From Macrocystis pyrifera (lineage: Eukaryota; Sar; Phaeophyceae; Laminariales; Laminariaceae), in NCBI GenBank assembly GCA_031763025.1, contig JASSKH010000007.1, positions 8,447,930 through 8,511,929 of the forward strand: a stretch of 64,000 bases of DNA, written 5' to 3'. The notes below the pieces were generated by a model. That model worked only from the letters and a program-made list of their open reading frames with translations, had not been told where the DNA came from and ran no database searches. The position numbers and the translations under genes are program-made. How positions within the stretch are numbered: position 1 is the stretch's first letter; each line of letters opens with the position of its first letter. Shown here piece by piece: positions 44,405 through 53,215 of the stretch.

Positions 44405-45008
44405 ATTTGGCGATGTTTTAATGTTTGAACATTATTATACCAATACCAAAGTACAATTATTATTGAGTATTAGTACGAGAGAAACCTTTGGGTAAGAGAG
44501 CGGGAAGTGTTGGAAGCGTCGGGTCCGCGAGCCGGATGCGCGGGTCCAACCCGCGGGTGAGCTAAAAACAACTCGCAGGTCATGCTGGCCCGACCCGCGA
44601 GCGACCCGTTCCTCGCGGGGCATGATGACCTGACCCGACCCGTGACCTTTTCGTCACCTACCTCTTGACCCGAGACCTGACCCGACCCGTGAGATTTGAA
44701 AAATTCTTGACCCGACCCGACCCGACCCGCGAGATTTGAAAAACTCTTAACCCGACCTGACCCGACCCGCGAGGTTTGAAAACCTCTTGACCCGACCTGC
44801 GACCCCACCCGTGAGATTTTGAACAACAATAATTGTTCAAAATTATTCCTGACCCGCCGACCCGACACGACGACCCTTGAGGTTTTGAACACCCTGTGAC
44901 CCGATAAAACCCCTGGAAAATTTTATATTAATAGTACAAATAATCATGAAATCGGTCCTGCGGACTGGATTACGAGGCGTGTACGTACGTATTCTATAAA
45001 TTTGAGAC

Positions 45009-45098
45009 GTGACGCATTATTACGCAGCTTGCGAAGTTGAGTACGAACTGGAATCTGTAATCGAACTCACAGCTGACCATTTCATATATACAAAAAAA
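45009..45098 (+). repeat. Short dispersed repeat W, copy
   Basis: It shares ttacgcagcttgc, aagttgagta, tcgaactcacagctga and a terminal A-run with 46908-47005. Further copies lie at 45744-45812 and 55905-55985. No coding content. Confidence 0.55.
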
Positions 45099-45228
45099 AA
45101 CTATTAATATTCATATTTGACCGTGCGTGCACAAAGGTCCAAGAATAATCCAGGGATGTGAGGAGGTGATCTTCGTCAGAATGGCGAAACCTCATTGAAA
45201 CTTTCACAAACGGACTTGTTGCTGTTGT

Positions 45229-45335
45229 TGTTTTCTTCGTTCTTTCTACCCGTCGACATCCAGCACAACAACCAGTGTCCGTGCCGATATTCTTCAATCC
45301 TAGAGAGATACACCACTACAAGCCAAGTTCTGTGG
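45229..45335 (-). repeat. Repeat Y, copy 2
   Basis: Inverted copy of the family core (cccgtcgacatccagcacaac, gtgtccgtgccgat, ttcttcaatcctagagagata). Confidence 0.6.
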
Positions 45336-45369
45336 CTCGGGAACGTGTGGCTATACTCGTACGTATAAT

Positions 45370-45533
45370 AATAATAATATTAATACTATGATGTACATAA
45401 AAACCTATATATTTTCCTATTTTTACTAACAAAATTTGGTCCCGTTAACTATTTTTCACTTTTACTTTCCAGCCCACTCGTAGGAGGTTTTACCCTCGAC
45501 GATCTTCTGGACAACTATGGACCCCCGTAATAC
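45370..45533. mobile_element. Small MITE (family M) carrying a SINE insertion
   Basis: Sequence aaaacctatatatt...tttttactaacaa..tttggtcc and the end ctatggacccccgtaata match the two uninterrupted family copies at 59538-59640 and 63558-63671. The SINE fragment at 45452-45512 interrupts it. The left inverted end is decayed. Confidence 0.55.
45452..45512 (-). mobile_element. 5'-truncated SINE copy (family S)
   Basis: The sequence cacttttactttccagcccactcgtaggaggttttaccctcgacgatcttctgg matches the 3' end of the SINE family, inverted, with the T-run (A-tail) at the left. It is flanked by AACTAT at 45447-45452 and 45513-45518, a 6-bp target duplication consistent with LINE-type insertion. Confidence 0.7.
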
Positions 45534-45743
45534 TATTAATATTAATATAAACATTATTATTGCTGTTCTGTGATCTCATCTACATGTACTACTATTAATA
45601 CTGCTGCTGTACGAGCTTGGGGTCGGCCATTCTTTCCCCTGACATTTTATTTGTTGCTGCAAAAGCGAAAAAATGCCAGAATCACATACGATGGAATACG
45701 CGCGCTCGGTTTACTTGTAAAATTCGGTGAAAATGGAATATAG

Positions 45744-45812
45744 ACGAGGCGTCATCAACTATTTAATCAGTCGACCTCATAGCTGACGTATTTCAAAATC
45801 TATAAAAAAAGC
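45744..45812 (+). repeat. Short dispersed repeat W, copy
   Basis: It contains gacgaggcgt, catcaactatttaatcagtcga, cagctgacgtatttcaaaat and a terminal A-run, shared with 46908-47005. Confidence 0.55.
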
Positions 45813-46206
45813 CAGGAGACCGCAACACCTTCTCGATGGCACCATCACCATCAGGTAGACACGTTTCATGATCTCGTCTGTATCTCCAACTTGAGTTCAG
45901 ACTGGGAACTGGTACGTAAGAAAATTACACTCATTTTTGGGTTTCTGGTGTGCTCTCTGCTACATGACACACCGCGCAGCACGACACAGGCAACACACAT
46001 CACAGGTCATCTCCGCGTGTTTCCAGCGGTATTTCTCGGGCACGCTCCTTGTTGTGGCACCTGATTGCAACTTAGTAGCAGGAGATCAGCAGGTACCTAT
46101 ACAACAAAAAGCAGCAGAGGTGGGTAGAGAGGGGAGGAGGACGGAGAGAGATTGAGAGACATTCCCCGAACTTTTTTCCGCGCCGGCGACGGCGAGAGAA
46201 CATCCC

Positions 46207-46611
46207 ATGCCGGGGAAGTCGCGAATGTCGGCATGGTTTGTTACCCTCGTCGCGCTGTCGGGTTCGGTCTTCCTCCTCGAGTATGTCGTCTATTTCAACT
46301 CTGACTTCCGAGATCCTCGAGAAGGATCAATTCCTGTGCGGGATAACGCTGCGAGGGAGGAAGAGGAACAGAGGGGGGAGCGACTCGCAGTGATCGTGCC
46401 CGCGCACCGAGGGGATCTCGCGAAGGCGTTAAGCTCATTGGCGAAATGGCCGAGTACTTGCCACCCATCCACCCTCTGGAACGCAGACCTCGTGCTGTAC
46501 TATGCCGGCGGCGAGGAGGACGATGTCTCCGCGGTGCTGCCCTCTCTTTCGAAGACCGGTGGGCGTTGCTTTGCTGAGACGCGACTGGTGCTGGCGAACT
46601 TGAAAGACGAG
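46207..46611 (+). CDS. Type II membrane protein, 5' exon, possibly glycosyltransferase-like
   Basis: The exon starts at ATG 46207 (MPGKSRMSAWFV) and encodes 135 residues up to a donor GTGAGG at 46612. Residues about 9-30 form one hydrophobic segment with basic residues before it, giving a signal-anchor (type II) topology typical of Golgi enzymes. After a charged stem (EEEEQRGERL) comes RLAVIVPAHRGDL, a beta-strand then loop that resembles the nucleotide-sugar-binding start of GT-A glycosyltransferases. It continues with AKWPSTC and ADLVLYYAGG. The composition is that of a genuine protein. Downstream exons are not recognisable; the following 2.5 kb is repeat-filled. The glycosyltransferase idea is inference from fold and topology. 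Confidence 0.55.
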
Positions 46612-46767
46612 GTGAGGCCTTACTGCTTATGCACGACCGCCGATAGAGATGTATCGGATCCGTAGATACCTGGTATACGTTTGGGAGCATTTTTCTGTTT
46701 TGCTTTTATATTGTTGGAGAGGGCCGAGTCTGGGTATTAAATAAAAGTATTTTATCGAAAAAATAAC

Positions 46768-47005
46768 GAAGCACGTCAGCTGTGAGTTCAACCGATCGGT
46801 CGATACTCAACTTTGCAACTTGCGTGAACCGTTCGCGCGTTTTCCCTTGTTATTTCCCTCGCCAGTCGCGTACGTATATTCAAAAAGTAGGGATATACCT
46901 GGTAGACGAGGCGTATTACGCAGCTTGCAAAGTTGAGTATCAACTATTTAATTTAATTGATCAGTCGAACTCACAGCTGACGTATTTCAAAATTTATAAA
47001 AAAAA
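46768..47005. mobile_element. Foldback element formed by two inverted W repeats
   Basis: The left arm 46768-46828 (gcacgtcagctgtgagttc, atactcaactttgcaa) is the reverse complement of the right arm 46908-47005 (ttgcaaagttgagtatcaac, gaactcacagctgacgtat). A spacer of about 80 bp separates them. It is probably a MITE; single arms occur elsewhere as repeat W. Confidence 0.6.
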
Positions 47006-47085
47006 AAAGTAATAATCGTGGGCACGTGGGTACCTACGACCGGTATCCCTGTGTTGTTTTTCGTGAAACAGTAGTAAAGAGAAAG

Positions 47086-47145
47086 AAGAATCGGCACGGA
47101 CACTGGGGGTGCTGGATTCAAACCGGTAAAGAATAACACACACGT
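47086..47145 (+). repeat. Repeat Y, copy 3 (short)
   Basis: It contains gaagaatcggcacggacactggg, tgctggatt and a degenerate gtaaagaa-aacacacac end. Confidence 0.5.
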
Positions 47146-47280
47146 ACCAGATACCTTGTTCGAACATGGCGGTGGTGCTACGGTACTGCTGTACAATACG
47201 TACATGGTATTATTAACAGATATATTGCTCCGACCCGCCTGGTACGTACTGTAGTAACTATTATGTGTTGTTGCGGAGTG

Positions 47281-47390
47281 TTCTTCTCTATTATACCCGT
47301 CGACATCCAGCACAACCAGTGTCCTTGCCGATAATAGATACCAGGTCACAAGGTACAAGTTCTGTGGTCACAAGACTACGCCACAGAGCT
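47281..47390 (-). repeat. Repeat Y, copy 4
   Basis: Inverted copy with acccgtcgacatccagcaca, accagtgtccttgccgat, then caagttctgtggtcaca and ctacgccacag. Confidence 0.6.
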
Positions 47391-47510
47391 TTGGCTTCCC
47401 CTTTTATTTACATATTTTATTTGAGATTTTCTTCTCCTTTTCAGTTTCAGTTTGGTTTTCTCGTTGCTTCTCATTCTTCCAGCAACCAAAATACACCATG
47501 CAGTGCATGT

Positions 47511-47625
47511 CGTAGTCTGTGACCACAGAGCTCGTATCTTTCTAGGATGAAGAATCAGCACGGACACTGGGCTTGCTGGATGTCGACGAGTAGAAGAACG
47601 GTTTAATGTGAAGAACACACACACA
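47511..47625 (+). repeat. Repeat Y, copy 5
   Basis: It has tgtgaccacagagctcgtat, ctaggatgaagaatcagcac, gctggatgtcgacgagtag and aacggtttaatgtgaagaac, the fullest plain copy in this part. Confidence 0.65.
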
Positions 47626-47659
47626 GACATACTACAGCAGTGTACCAGTATCTCTGTGG

Positions 47660-48600
47660 CGTACTTACAGTTTATTGTGACCACAGAACTCGTATCTCTG
47701 CATTATTTTGTCTATTAAGGGCCACTCCTAACGAACAAAAAAAATCACGATTCGTGATATTTTTTGTCGTGAATCGTGATTTTTTTGTCGTGAATCACGA
47801 CAAAAAAAATCACGATTCATGACACCAATTTTTTTTAGCTTTTCCCTAAAAAAAACAAAATCACGATTCGTGACATTTGTCGTGCCTCAAAATACGCCTG
47901 ATCAAGGCACTACGCAACCCACGCGCACCAACGGTATCCGATGGTCGGTATAGGGGCATGGCAGACTCTGCTTCGTACGCCGCTTGTGGACAACGGGCGG
48001 CTACCCAAAGACACTGCTGGGCCCGGGCTAACAAGGAGGTTGTGGCCTCGAAATTTCCAGGAGGAGGAGCCACTGCTGGAAGACAAACGCGAAAATGACC
48101 TGGGGATGTCGCAGGCCAGGCCGAGCAGACGGCCTGCGAGATGGAATCTCGCGAAACGAGCTTGGTCGACGGCCGGTGAAGTTGGAATCTCGCAGGCTGG
48201 GTCAGGCTTCGGCCCGCGATTCGAATATGTCACGGGCTGGGCCAGGTGCGGGCGGCCCAGCCCGGCCTGGCCGTGCCCCACTCTCGAGAGTTTGCTCCAC
48301 ACCCCCAAAAAACGTTGGGTTTGAAATATCAGAACTTCAACTATTTGATAATATCACGAAACGCGACGTTTTTCGGCTTTTTTCGTTAGAACTGAAATGT
48401 CACGGATCGTGATCTTTTGGCATGCCTAAAAATCACGAATCGTGATTTTAATTCGGTTCGTTAGGAATGGCCCTAATAGGATTGAAGAATCTGTTCACAG
48501 ACACTGGTTGACAACGTGCTGGATGTCGACGGGTAGAAATGTGGGGAGGAGCCCCAGGAGAACGGTTTAAAAAAAAAAAATTGAAGAAAACACACAACAC
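47660..48600 (+). repeat. Repeat Y, copy 6, split by a MITE
   Basis: The left part (47675-47718, tgaccacagaactcgtatct...) and the right part (48477-48600, taggattgaagaatc ... ctggatgtcgacgggtag ... aacggttt) are the two sides of one Y copy. The PIF-like element 47719-48473 sits between them. A small insertion (atgtggggaggagcccc) lies before the aacggtt block. Confidence 0.6.
47719..48473. mobile_element. PIF/Harbinger-like MITE inserted in a Y repeat
   Basis: The ends GGGCCACTCCTAACGAAC (47719-47736) and the reverse complement of GGGCCATTCCTAACGAAC (48456-48473) match at 17 of 18 positions. TAA flanks both sides (47716-47718, 48474-48476), the 3-bp target duplication typical of PIF/Harbinger. 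Subterminal regions are packed with variants of aatcacgattcgtgatt, themselves palindromic. The interior relates to 20301-20585. No transposase is encoded. Confidence 0.75.
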
Positions 48601-48896
48601 AACTACGCACAGCAGCAGTAGTTTTACAGCTGTAGTTGATACTCTATATAATAGGCAGCCGAATTTCGATTTTTTATGGTTTTTCAGATCTTCTTGGAAC
48701 CATAGTAAGTAGGACCTACAACAGAGTACATTCAAAAACCTACCAGTATATATGTACCTATCATACTTTTCTCACGAACGGTATATTATGCATTATCATC
48801 GTGGCACTGGCTTTTTGCATTCGTATCAGACGAGGGTTCTCACTTGCCGATCGTACATCGTACGAGTCTCTCGCTTTGGTACATACATACATACCC

Positions 48897-49233
48897 TTTT
48901 TTTTTTTTTTTTTTTTTTTCATCATCACTTTTTCTTTCCAGCCCACTCGTAGGAGGTTTTACCCTCGACGATCTTCTGGACAAGCCGTGGTCACAGGTGT
49001 CGTCCCTTCTCCCCCCCCGGTACGTGCCTTTAGTTTTTATCGCGCATAGGGTTCAGCATTCCCACTGCTCGTCGACTTTCATCGAATGTACAGCTAACTC
49101 ACGCTCTCGCGCTTTCCGCTAATCAATTTTATGCAAGAAAAAGTCCCTACGAGCATGCACTCGGCGAGACTCGAACTCACGAAATTGATCTTGATAGGCT
49201 CGCGGACCACCTACCAAGCCACCGGGGACGCTA
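48897..49233 (-). mobile_element. tRNA-derived SINE (family S), copy 1
   Basis: Minus-strand copy: the head at about 49233 reads gcgtccccggtggcttggtagg, an A-box-like segment, with a B box ggttcgag-ctc equivalent downstream. The body contains agcggaaagcgcgagagcgtgag. The tail ends at a 24-base T-run (A-tail) at 48897-48919. It matches the three plus-strand copies over almost all its length. Confidence 0.75.
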
Positions 49234-49479
49234 CACTGGTGTGTTTCGTTGGGGCGGAGATTTTTGTCATGACCCGTGGGTGGTGCGCGGCAGACTTTAC
49301 GGAAGTAAACTTTTTTGTTTCATATGCTATTGTCATTGCCTGCGGGAACATCCAATGATTCCGTAGGGACCATTCCCATCCCCTCGAACGGTTGGCTGGC
49401 TTTCTTCGATTCGTAGCCGGGGAAAGAAAGTAGATTATCGGGTAGAGTAGATTAGTTATCCGTAACCTGTCGTGGGCCG

Positions 49480-49680
49480 TACGAGACAAGAGAAAGTATC
49501 ACTTTTTTCCCACGAACGAACGGTGTTTACGGCATTTTTTTTTATGGCATTTTTCTTTCGTATCGAGCAAGGATTCTCAGTTGCTGATGGTGCGTCGTAC
49601 GAGTCGCTAAAACTTTGTTGTTTGATGTTTTTGTCATTCATTGCGTACGGGAACATCCAATGCGTCAGGGACCGATAATA
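49480..49680 (+). repeat. Unnamed repeat (family E), uninterrupted copy
   Basis: cccacgaacg..., tcgta-cga-caaggattctcag, cgtacgagtc and cgggaacatccaatg match the two halves lying left (48760-48890) and right (49300-49370) of SINE copy 1. Those halves are therefore a split copy of the same family. Confidence 0.5.
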
Positions 49681-50045
49681 TTTTCAACAGGACTTCTTCG
49701 TACGTGCACAGTTTGTATCATTTCATCCTGATCGGGCCCTTGGCATCGTAAACTGCCGTTTGCATCGTTAATTGCCGTTTGCAGCTGTTCATTGCCTGCG
49801 GCCCTTAGCCGTTTCTTAAGGTTGCCTGCAGGCCTTAGCTTCGTCGGAGGCCCTTTGAAAGGCCTCTTGACGAAGGCCCTTGTATGTACCTATTTTTACG
49901 AACCCACAATATTTTGGTCATTTTTACTACCAGGTATGTATGCATAATGGTCCCCCGTACTATTAATAGGGTTCCAGCACGTTTCACCACCGACTCCTTC
50001 GTTTGATAGTTAATGTTATAATATAACAACAACAACTATTACTAT
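49681..50045. other. Unassigned DNA with repeat remnants
   Basis: Tandem-like phrases gcatcgt-aactgccgtttgc (49745-49785) and gcctgc-ggcccttagc (49790-49845) are visible. There is also a partial family M end (atggtcccccgta near 49950). No gene. Confidence 0.4.
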
Positions 50046-50380
50046 CGGCGTCCCCGGTGGCTGTTTGTAGGTGGTCCGCGTGCCTGTCAAGATCAATTTC
50101 GTGGGTTCGAGTCCCACCGAGTGCATGCTCGTAGGGACTTTTTCTTGCGTAAAAATAGGTAATAAGCGGAAAGCGCGAGAGCGTGAATCAGCTACATTCG
50201 ATGAAAATCGACGAGCAGTGGGAATGCTTAGATGAACCCTATGCGCGACAAAAAATAAAGGCACGTACCGGGGGGGAGAAGGGACGACACCTGTGACCAC
50301 GGCTTGTCCAGAAGATCGCTGAGGGTAAAACCTCCAACGAGTTAGGCTGGAAAGTAAAAAAAAGTGATGATAAAAAAAAA
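50046..50380 (+). mobile_element. tRNA-derived SINE, copy 2
   Basis: The head is ggcgtccccggtggctgtttgtaggtgg, then tgcctgtcaagatc, the B box gggttcgagtcccacc and catgctcgtagggac. The body is agcggaaagcgcgagagcgtg. The tail is ggctggaaagtaaaa with an A-run to about 50380. GCCTGTCA in the anticodon-loop position matches tRNA-Asp(GTC). Confidence 0.75.
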
Positions 50381-50536
50381 GGTGTTTCGGATATTCCTAT
50401 TGATAGGATTCTATTAATAGCACCTTTGTGTAACAACAGGCAGAGTCCGTCCTTCGCTTGAGAGTTAATTAATGTGAGAGCAACAATAATAACCTCTGCA
50501 ACAACTGGATATGACGGGCACGACGAACACATTCTA

Positions 50537-50877
50537 TGCGTCCGCGGTGGCTTGGTAGGTGGTTCGCGTGCCTGTCAAGATCATTTTCGTGGGTTCAAAT
50601 CTCACCGAGTGCATGCTCGTAGGGACTTTTTCTTGCATAAAAAATTGATAAGCGGAAAGCGCGAGAGCGTGAGTTAGCTACATTCGATGAAAATCAACGA
50701 GCAGTGTGGGAATGCTGAACCCTATGCGCGATAAAAATGACGGCACGTACCGGGGGGTAGAACGGACGACACCTACCGGTGACCACGGCTTGTCCAGAAG
50801 ATCATCGAGGGTACAACCTCCTACGACTGGGCTGAAACAAGGAAAGTAAATATTATGATAAAAAGTAGAAAAAAAAG
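50537..50877 (+). mobile_element. tRNA-derived SINE, copy 3
   Basis: The layout matches copy 2, with head gcgtccgcggtggcttggtaggtgg, B box gggttcaaatctcacc and the shared body. A short insertion (accggt) lies near 50781. It ends in an A-rich tail about 50877. It lies about 157 bp after copy 2 in the same orientation. Confidence 0.75.
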
Positions 50878-51714
50878 ATCAAATGGAAGAGAGAAAACGA
50901 AAGAAAACGAGAAAACAAAGAACAATCTGATACGTGTATACCTGGTACTACTTGTAGAAGACAAATCGAAAGAGAACAAAGGAAAAATAAAGAAAAAAAA
51001 AACTATTAAGAGCTATGCCAATGGGAAAGCGAAGTATCAATAAAAAGTTTGAATTCCAAAGATACCCGCCAAAAAAAAAATAGAACACGCTTCCTATGGG
51101 CACGTTCAGAAAAAAAAAAGTTCCCAACTTTTGGAAAAGCCCGCAAAAAGCAAATCTGGGGCCGATGTTGGGCCAAGATCGGCCTGAGAAAAACTCAGGC
51201 CGATCTTTGGTTCGAAGCGGCGAGATTCCGAGTCCTCGACAGACATCGATTGACAAAACCAACGATTGCGTCATGAATTCTGAACGGAGTGCGCTCGTTA
51301 GGGGCTCCGACCCACCCTGGGGTCACCGTCTTCACAAAATGGCCAGTGAGGTGTGGCAGGCGCTGGCCAGGCGTACGATAAAAAACAAATAGCCGCTGGT
51401 GTGTACAAAACAGAAGACAAAATTTCTCGATCCGTCTCGAATGGCAAAAAACAGGCTTTTTTTCAGGTTCGGGAGGATACCGCAGGACGCCGCCGGCAAG
51501 CTCTCGCCCCCTAGAGCATGTATTCACTTTCTATCTTCGATGCCGTCATCTATACTCGTTGGCCTTGCCCGACACCAAGCGGGTTGGCCTTGGGCTGAGT
51601 CTATATCGAGATCGAGCATCTATCGTCGCACGAGCTGATTTTTATCAGCGTGTTGACAATTTGCAAAGAGAGAAAACAAACTGCGCCGCCTGCAGCCGTT
51701 GGGAAAAAAAAAAA
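50878..51714. other. Unassigned DNA with a perfect hairpin
   Basis: A-rich sequence (50870-51110), then a hairpin at 51173-51210 (CCAAGATCGGCCTGAG, AAAAA, CTCAGGCCGATC-TTTGG). No gene is recognised. Confidence 0.4.
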
Positions 51715-52195
51715 AACTGCTGCCGCTACCTGGAGGATGCGTTGTGCTTTGTTTGGTTTGCCTGTTATTTTCCCTTGGTTCTTAGTCTTACCTACTATTA
51801 ATAGTGGTGTTCTTTTTTTTCCTTTTTTTTCCAGTTGATTCTTTTCACGTGCCTGCCAGATCCCCTGCGAGGGGGGCACGATGGTTTGTCTCATATATAT
51901 ATAGATTATCTATATTTTCTCTTGTTTCTTTTTCTCTTTCGAATTGTCTTCTTTTTTACTGTTTTTTTTTTTCCCTTTGTTTCGTTTCGTTTCTCTAGGT
52001 AATGGAAAGTGTATGTCGTGCCTGTCGTACGCACATGGCATTGATTGCATGGCATACGTGGCAACATGGTATCTCTGCTGTGGCGTAGCTTTGTGACCAC
52101 AGAACTTGTACCTCTCTAGGATTGAAGAATCGGCACGGACACTGGGTTGTGCTGGATGTCAACGGGTAGAAAAAACGGTTTAATGTGAAGAAAAC
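51715..52195 (+). repeat. Dispersed repeat X, copy 1, ending in repeat Y
   Basis: It starts ctgctgccgctacctgg, contains ttgcctgttattttcccttgg and two long pyrimidine tracts (51810-51835, 51905-51995), and ends with a complete Y segment (about 52070-52195). The inverted copy at 62066-62554 has the same order. The first 80 bp or so also occur at the 3' end of retrotransposon A. The roughly 22-residue translation there (LEGALCFGLPVIFPW) continues A's frame, so that part may come from the retrotransposon. Confidence 0.65.
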
Positions 52196-52200
52196 AACAG

Positions 52201-52231
52201 CAACAACAACAACAACAACAACAACAACAAC
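52201..52231. repeat. (AAC)n microsatellite
   Basis: About ten CAA/AAC triplets directly follow the repeat Y end. Confidence 0.9.
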
Positions 52232-52540
52232 CAACAGCAAACAGTGGAGTGTCCCTGGGTTGGTTATTTTCGTTGTTGTCACATTATCTCATCGCCACAA
52301 TGAAATGCAGTCCGTGGTCGCACCCCCGGCATTTTTTTTTATTATTATTATTATGAAACAATATTATTATATTAGTACCAGGTGTGAATAGGTTCCGACG
52401 GGTCCAGGAAGGGGCCGAGGTCTTCATGCGGAGGCATCGGCAGAACGGCACAGGATGCCTGCAACCGCGACTACAGCCGTTGACGCCAGTGCAACGTGCG
52501 CAGAATGGCAGGGGCGAAAGGAGGGCGAGGGGGGTGGGGA

Positions 52541-52563
52541 GGGGGGGGGGGGGGGGGGGGGGG
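52541..52563. repeat. G homopolymer run
   Basis: Twenty-three consecutive G bases, preceded by G-rich sequence from 52511. The length is doubtful, as sequencing of such runs is error-prone. Confidence 0.9.
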
Positions 52564-52734
52564 AGCGTACTCAGTTGTTGCTTGCCTTAGTCTTTGACCA
52601 TTGACCACGCATCCCTTTCAAGACGGAGCGCCGTTCCTACTCCTAATAGAGACACCTCCAACCATTGGGCGTTCATTACGTTGTTTCCATATATGACACA
52701 GAAACTTTTATTGCTGATCTTATCCCCTTCCTGT

Positions 52735-53215
52735 TAGGCCGCCTGTGGCGACCATTAGGCCGCCTGTGGCGACCATCTATCTCCTAGGATAGCGATCGTT
52801 TTCTCGTTGCTATCTGGTGTATATAACTCCTGCATGTCACATTCGTCTATTTCCCTGGTCTCTTCTACGAGTAACACATCCTGTTCCTCCTTGTATATTT
52901 CACATTCTCCTACTATGTGAGTTCTACTCTCTATTGCTTTGCCACACGGGCACATCTGTGCATCTACTGTATTTCCTCCTCCTCCCGGCTACTGGTATAC
53001 CTCTTTCTTCTTTCTGGCAGGTCCAGGTCACCTAAAGCACCTGCACGTAAAATAAAAAAGGAGGGATTTCCACGCATGTAGCGAGGCTTTTTCTGCCAGG
53101 AGGGTAGGGGACGTATGTCTAGATAGATGGATTTGCCTTGACGGACAGACAGCTTGACGCTGACATACATGTCTCCTGATATCTTAAGCCATGCGGTTAG
53201 CTTATTGTCCACCCA
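52735..53215 (-). pseudogene. LINE (non-LTR retrotransposon) 3' remnant
   Basis: On the minus strand 53212-52964 reads LTAWLKISGDMYVSVKLSV...LPSWQKKPRYMRG...RAGALGDLDLPERRKRY. After an 11-bp insertion that breaks the frame, 52955-52755 reads MCPCGKAIESRTHIVGECEIY, a C-x-C-x9-H-x4-C zinc motif like the C-terminal knuckle of many LINE RT proteins, and ends GDRWSPQAA. The last 20 bp are duplicated (attaggccgcctgtggcgacc twice). The upstream RT domain is absent, as expected for a 5'-truncated copy. Confidence 0.55.

Larger units (their letters stand above)
32089..44915. mobile_element. hAT-like GACCC element, third copy (H3), split by retrotransposon B
   Basis: The two parts are 32089-32334 and 44405-44915. 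The first part matches the interior of H1 from about 19040 (gattgacccgtgagacacgggtttcatgcgggtcgg, broken here by small changes). The second resumes at the same internal point and continues through GACCC arrays to a degenerate right end, TGACCCGATAAAACCCCTG (44897-44915). The left third and left TIR are missing, replaced by element A. The intact copies H1 and H2 show the uninterrupted sequence across B's insertion site. Confidence 0.75.

Noticed and set aside
52384..52590. Short Arg/Gly-rich frame before the G run
   Set aside because: Composition driven by the G-rich tract; no resemblance to a protein family.
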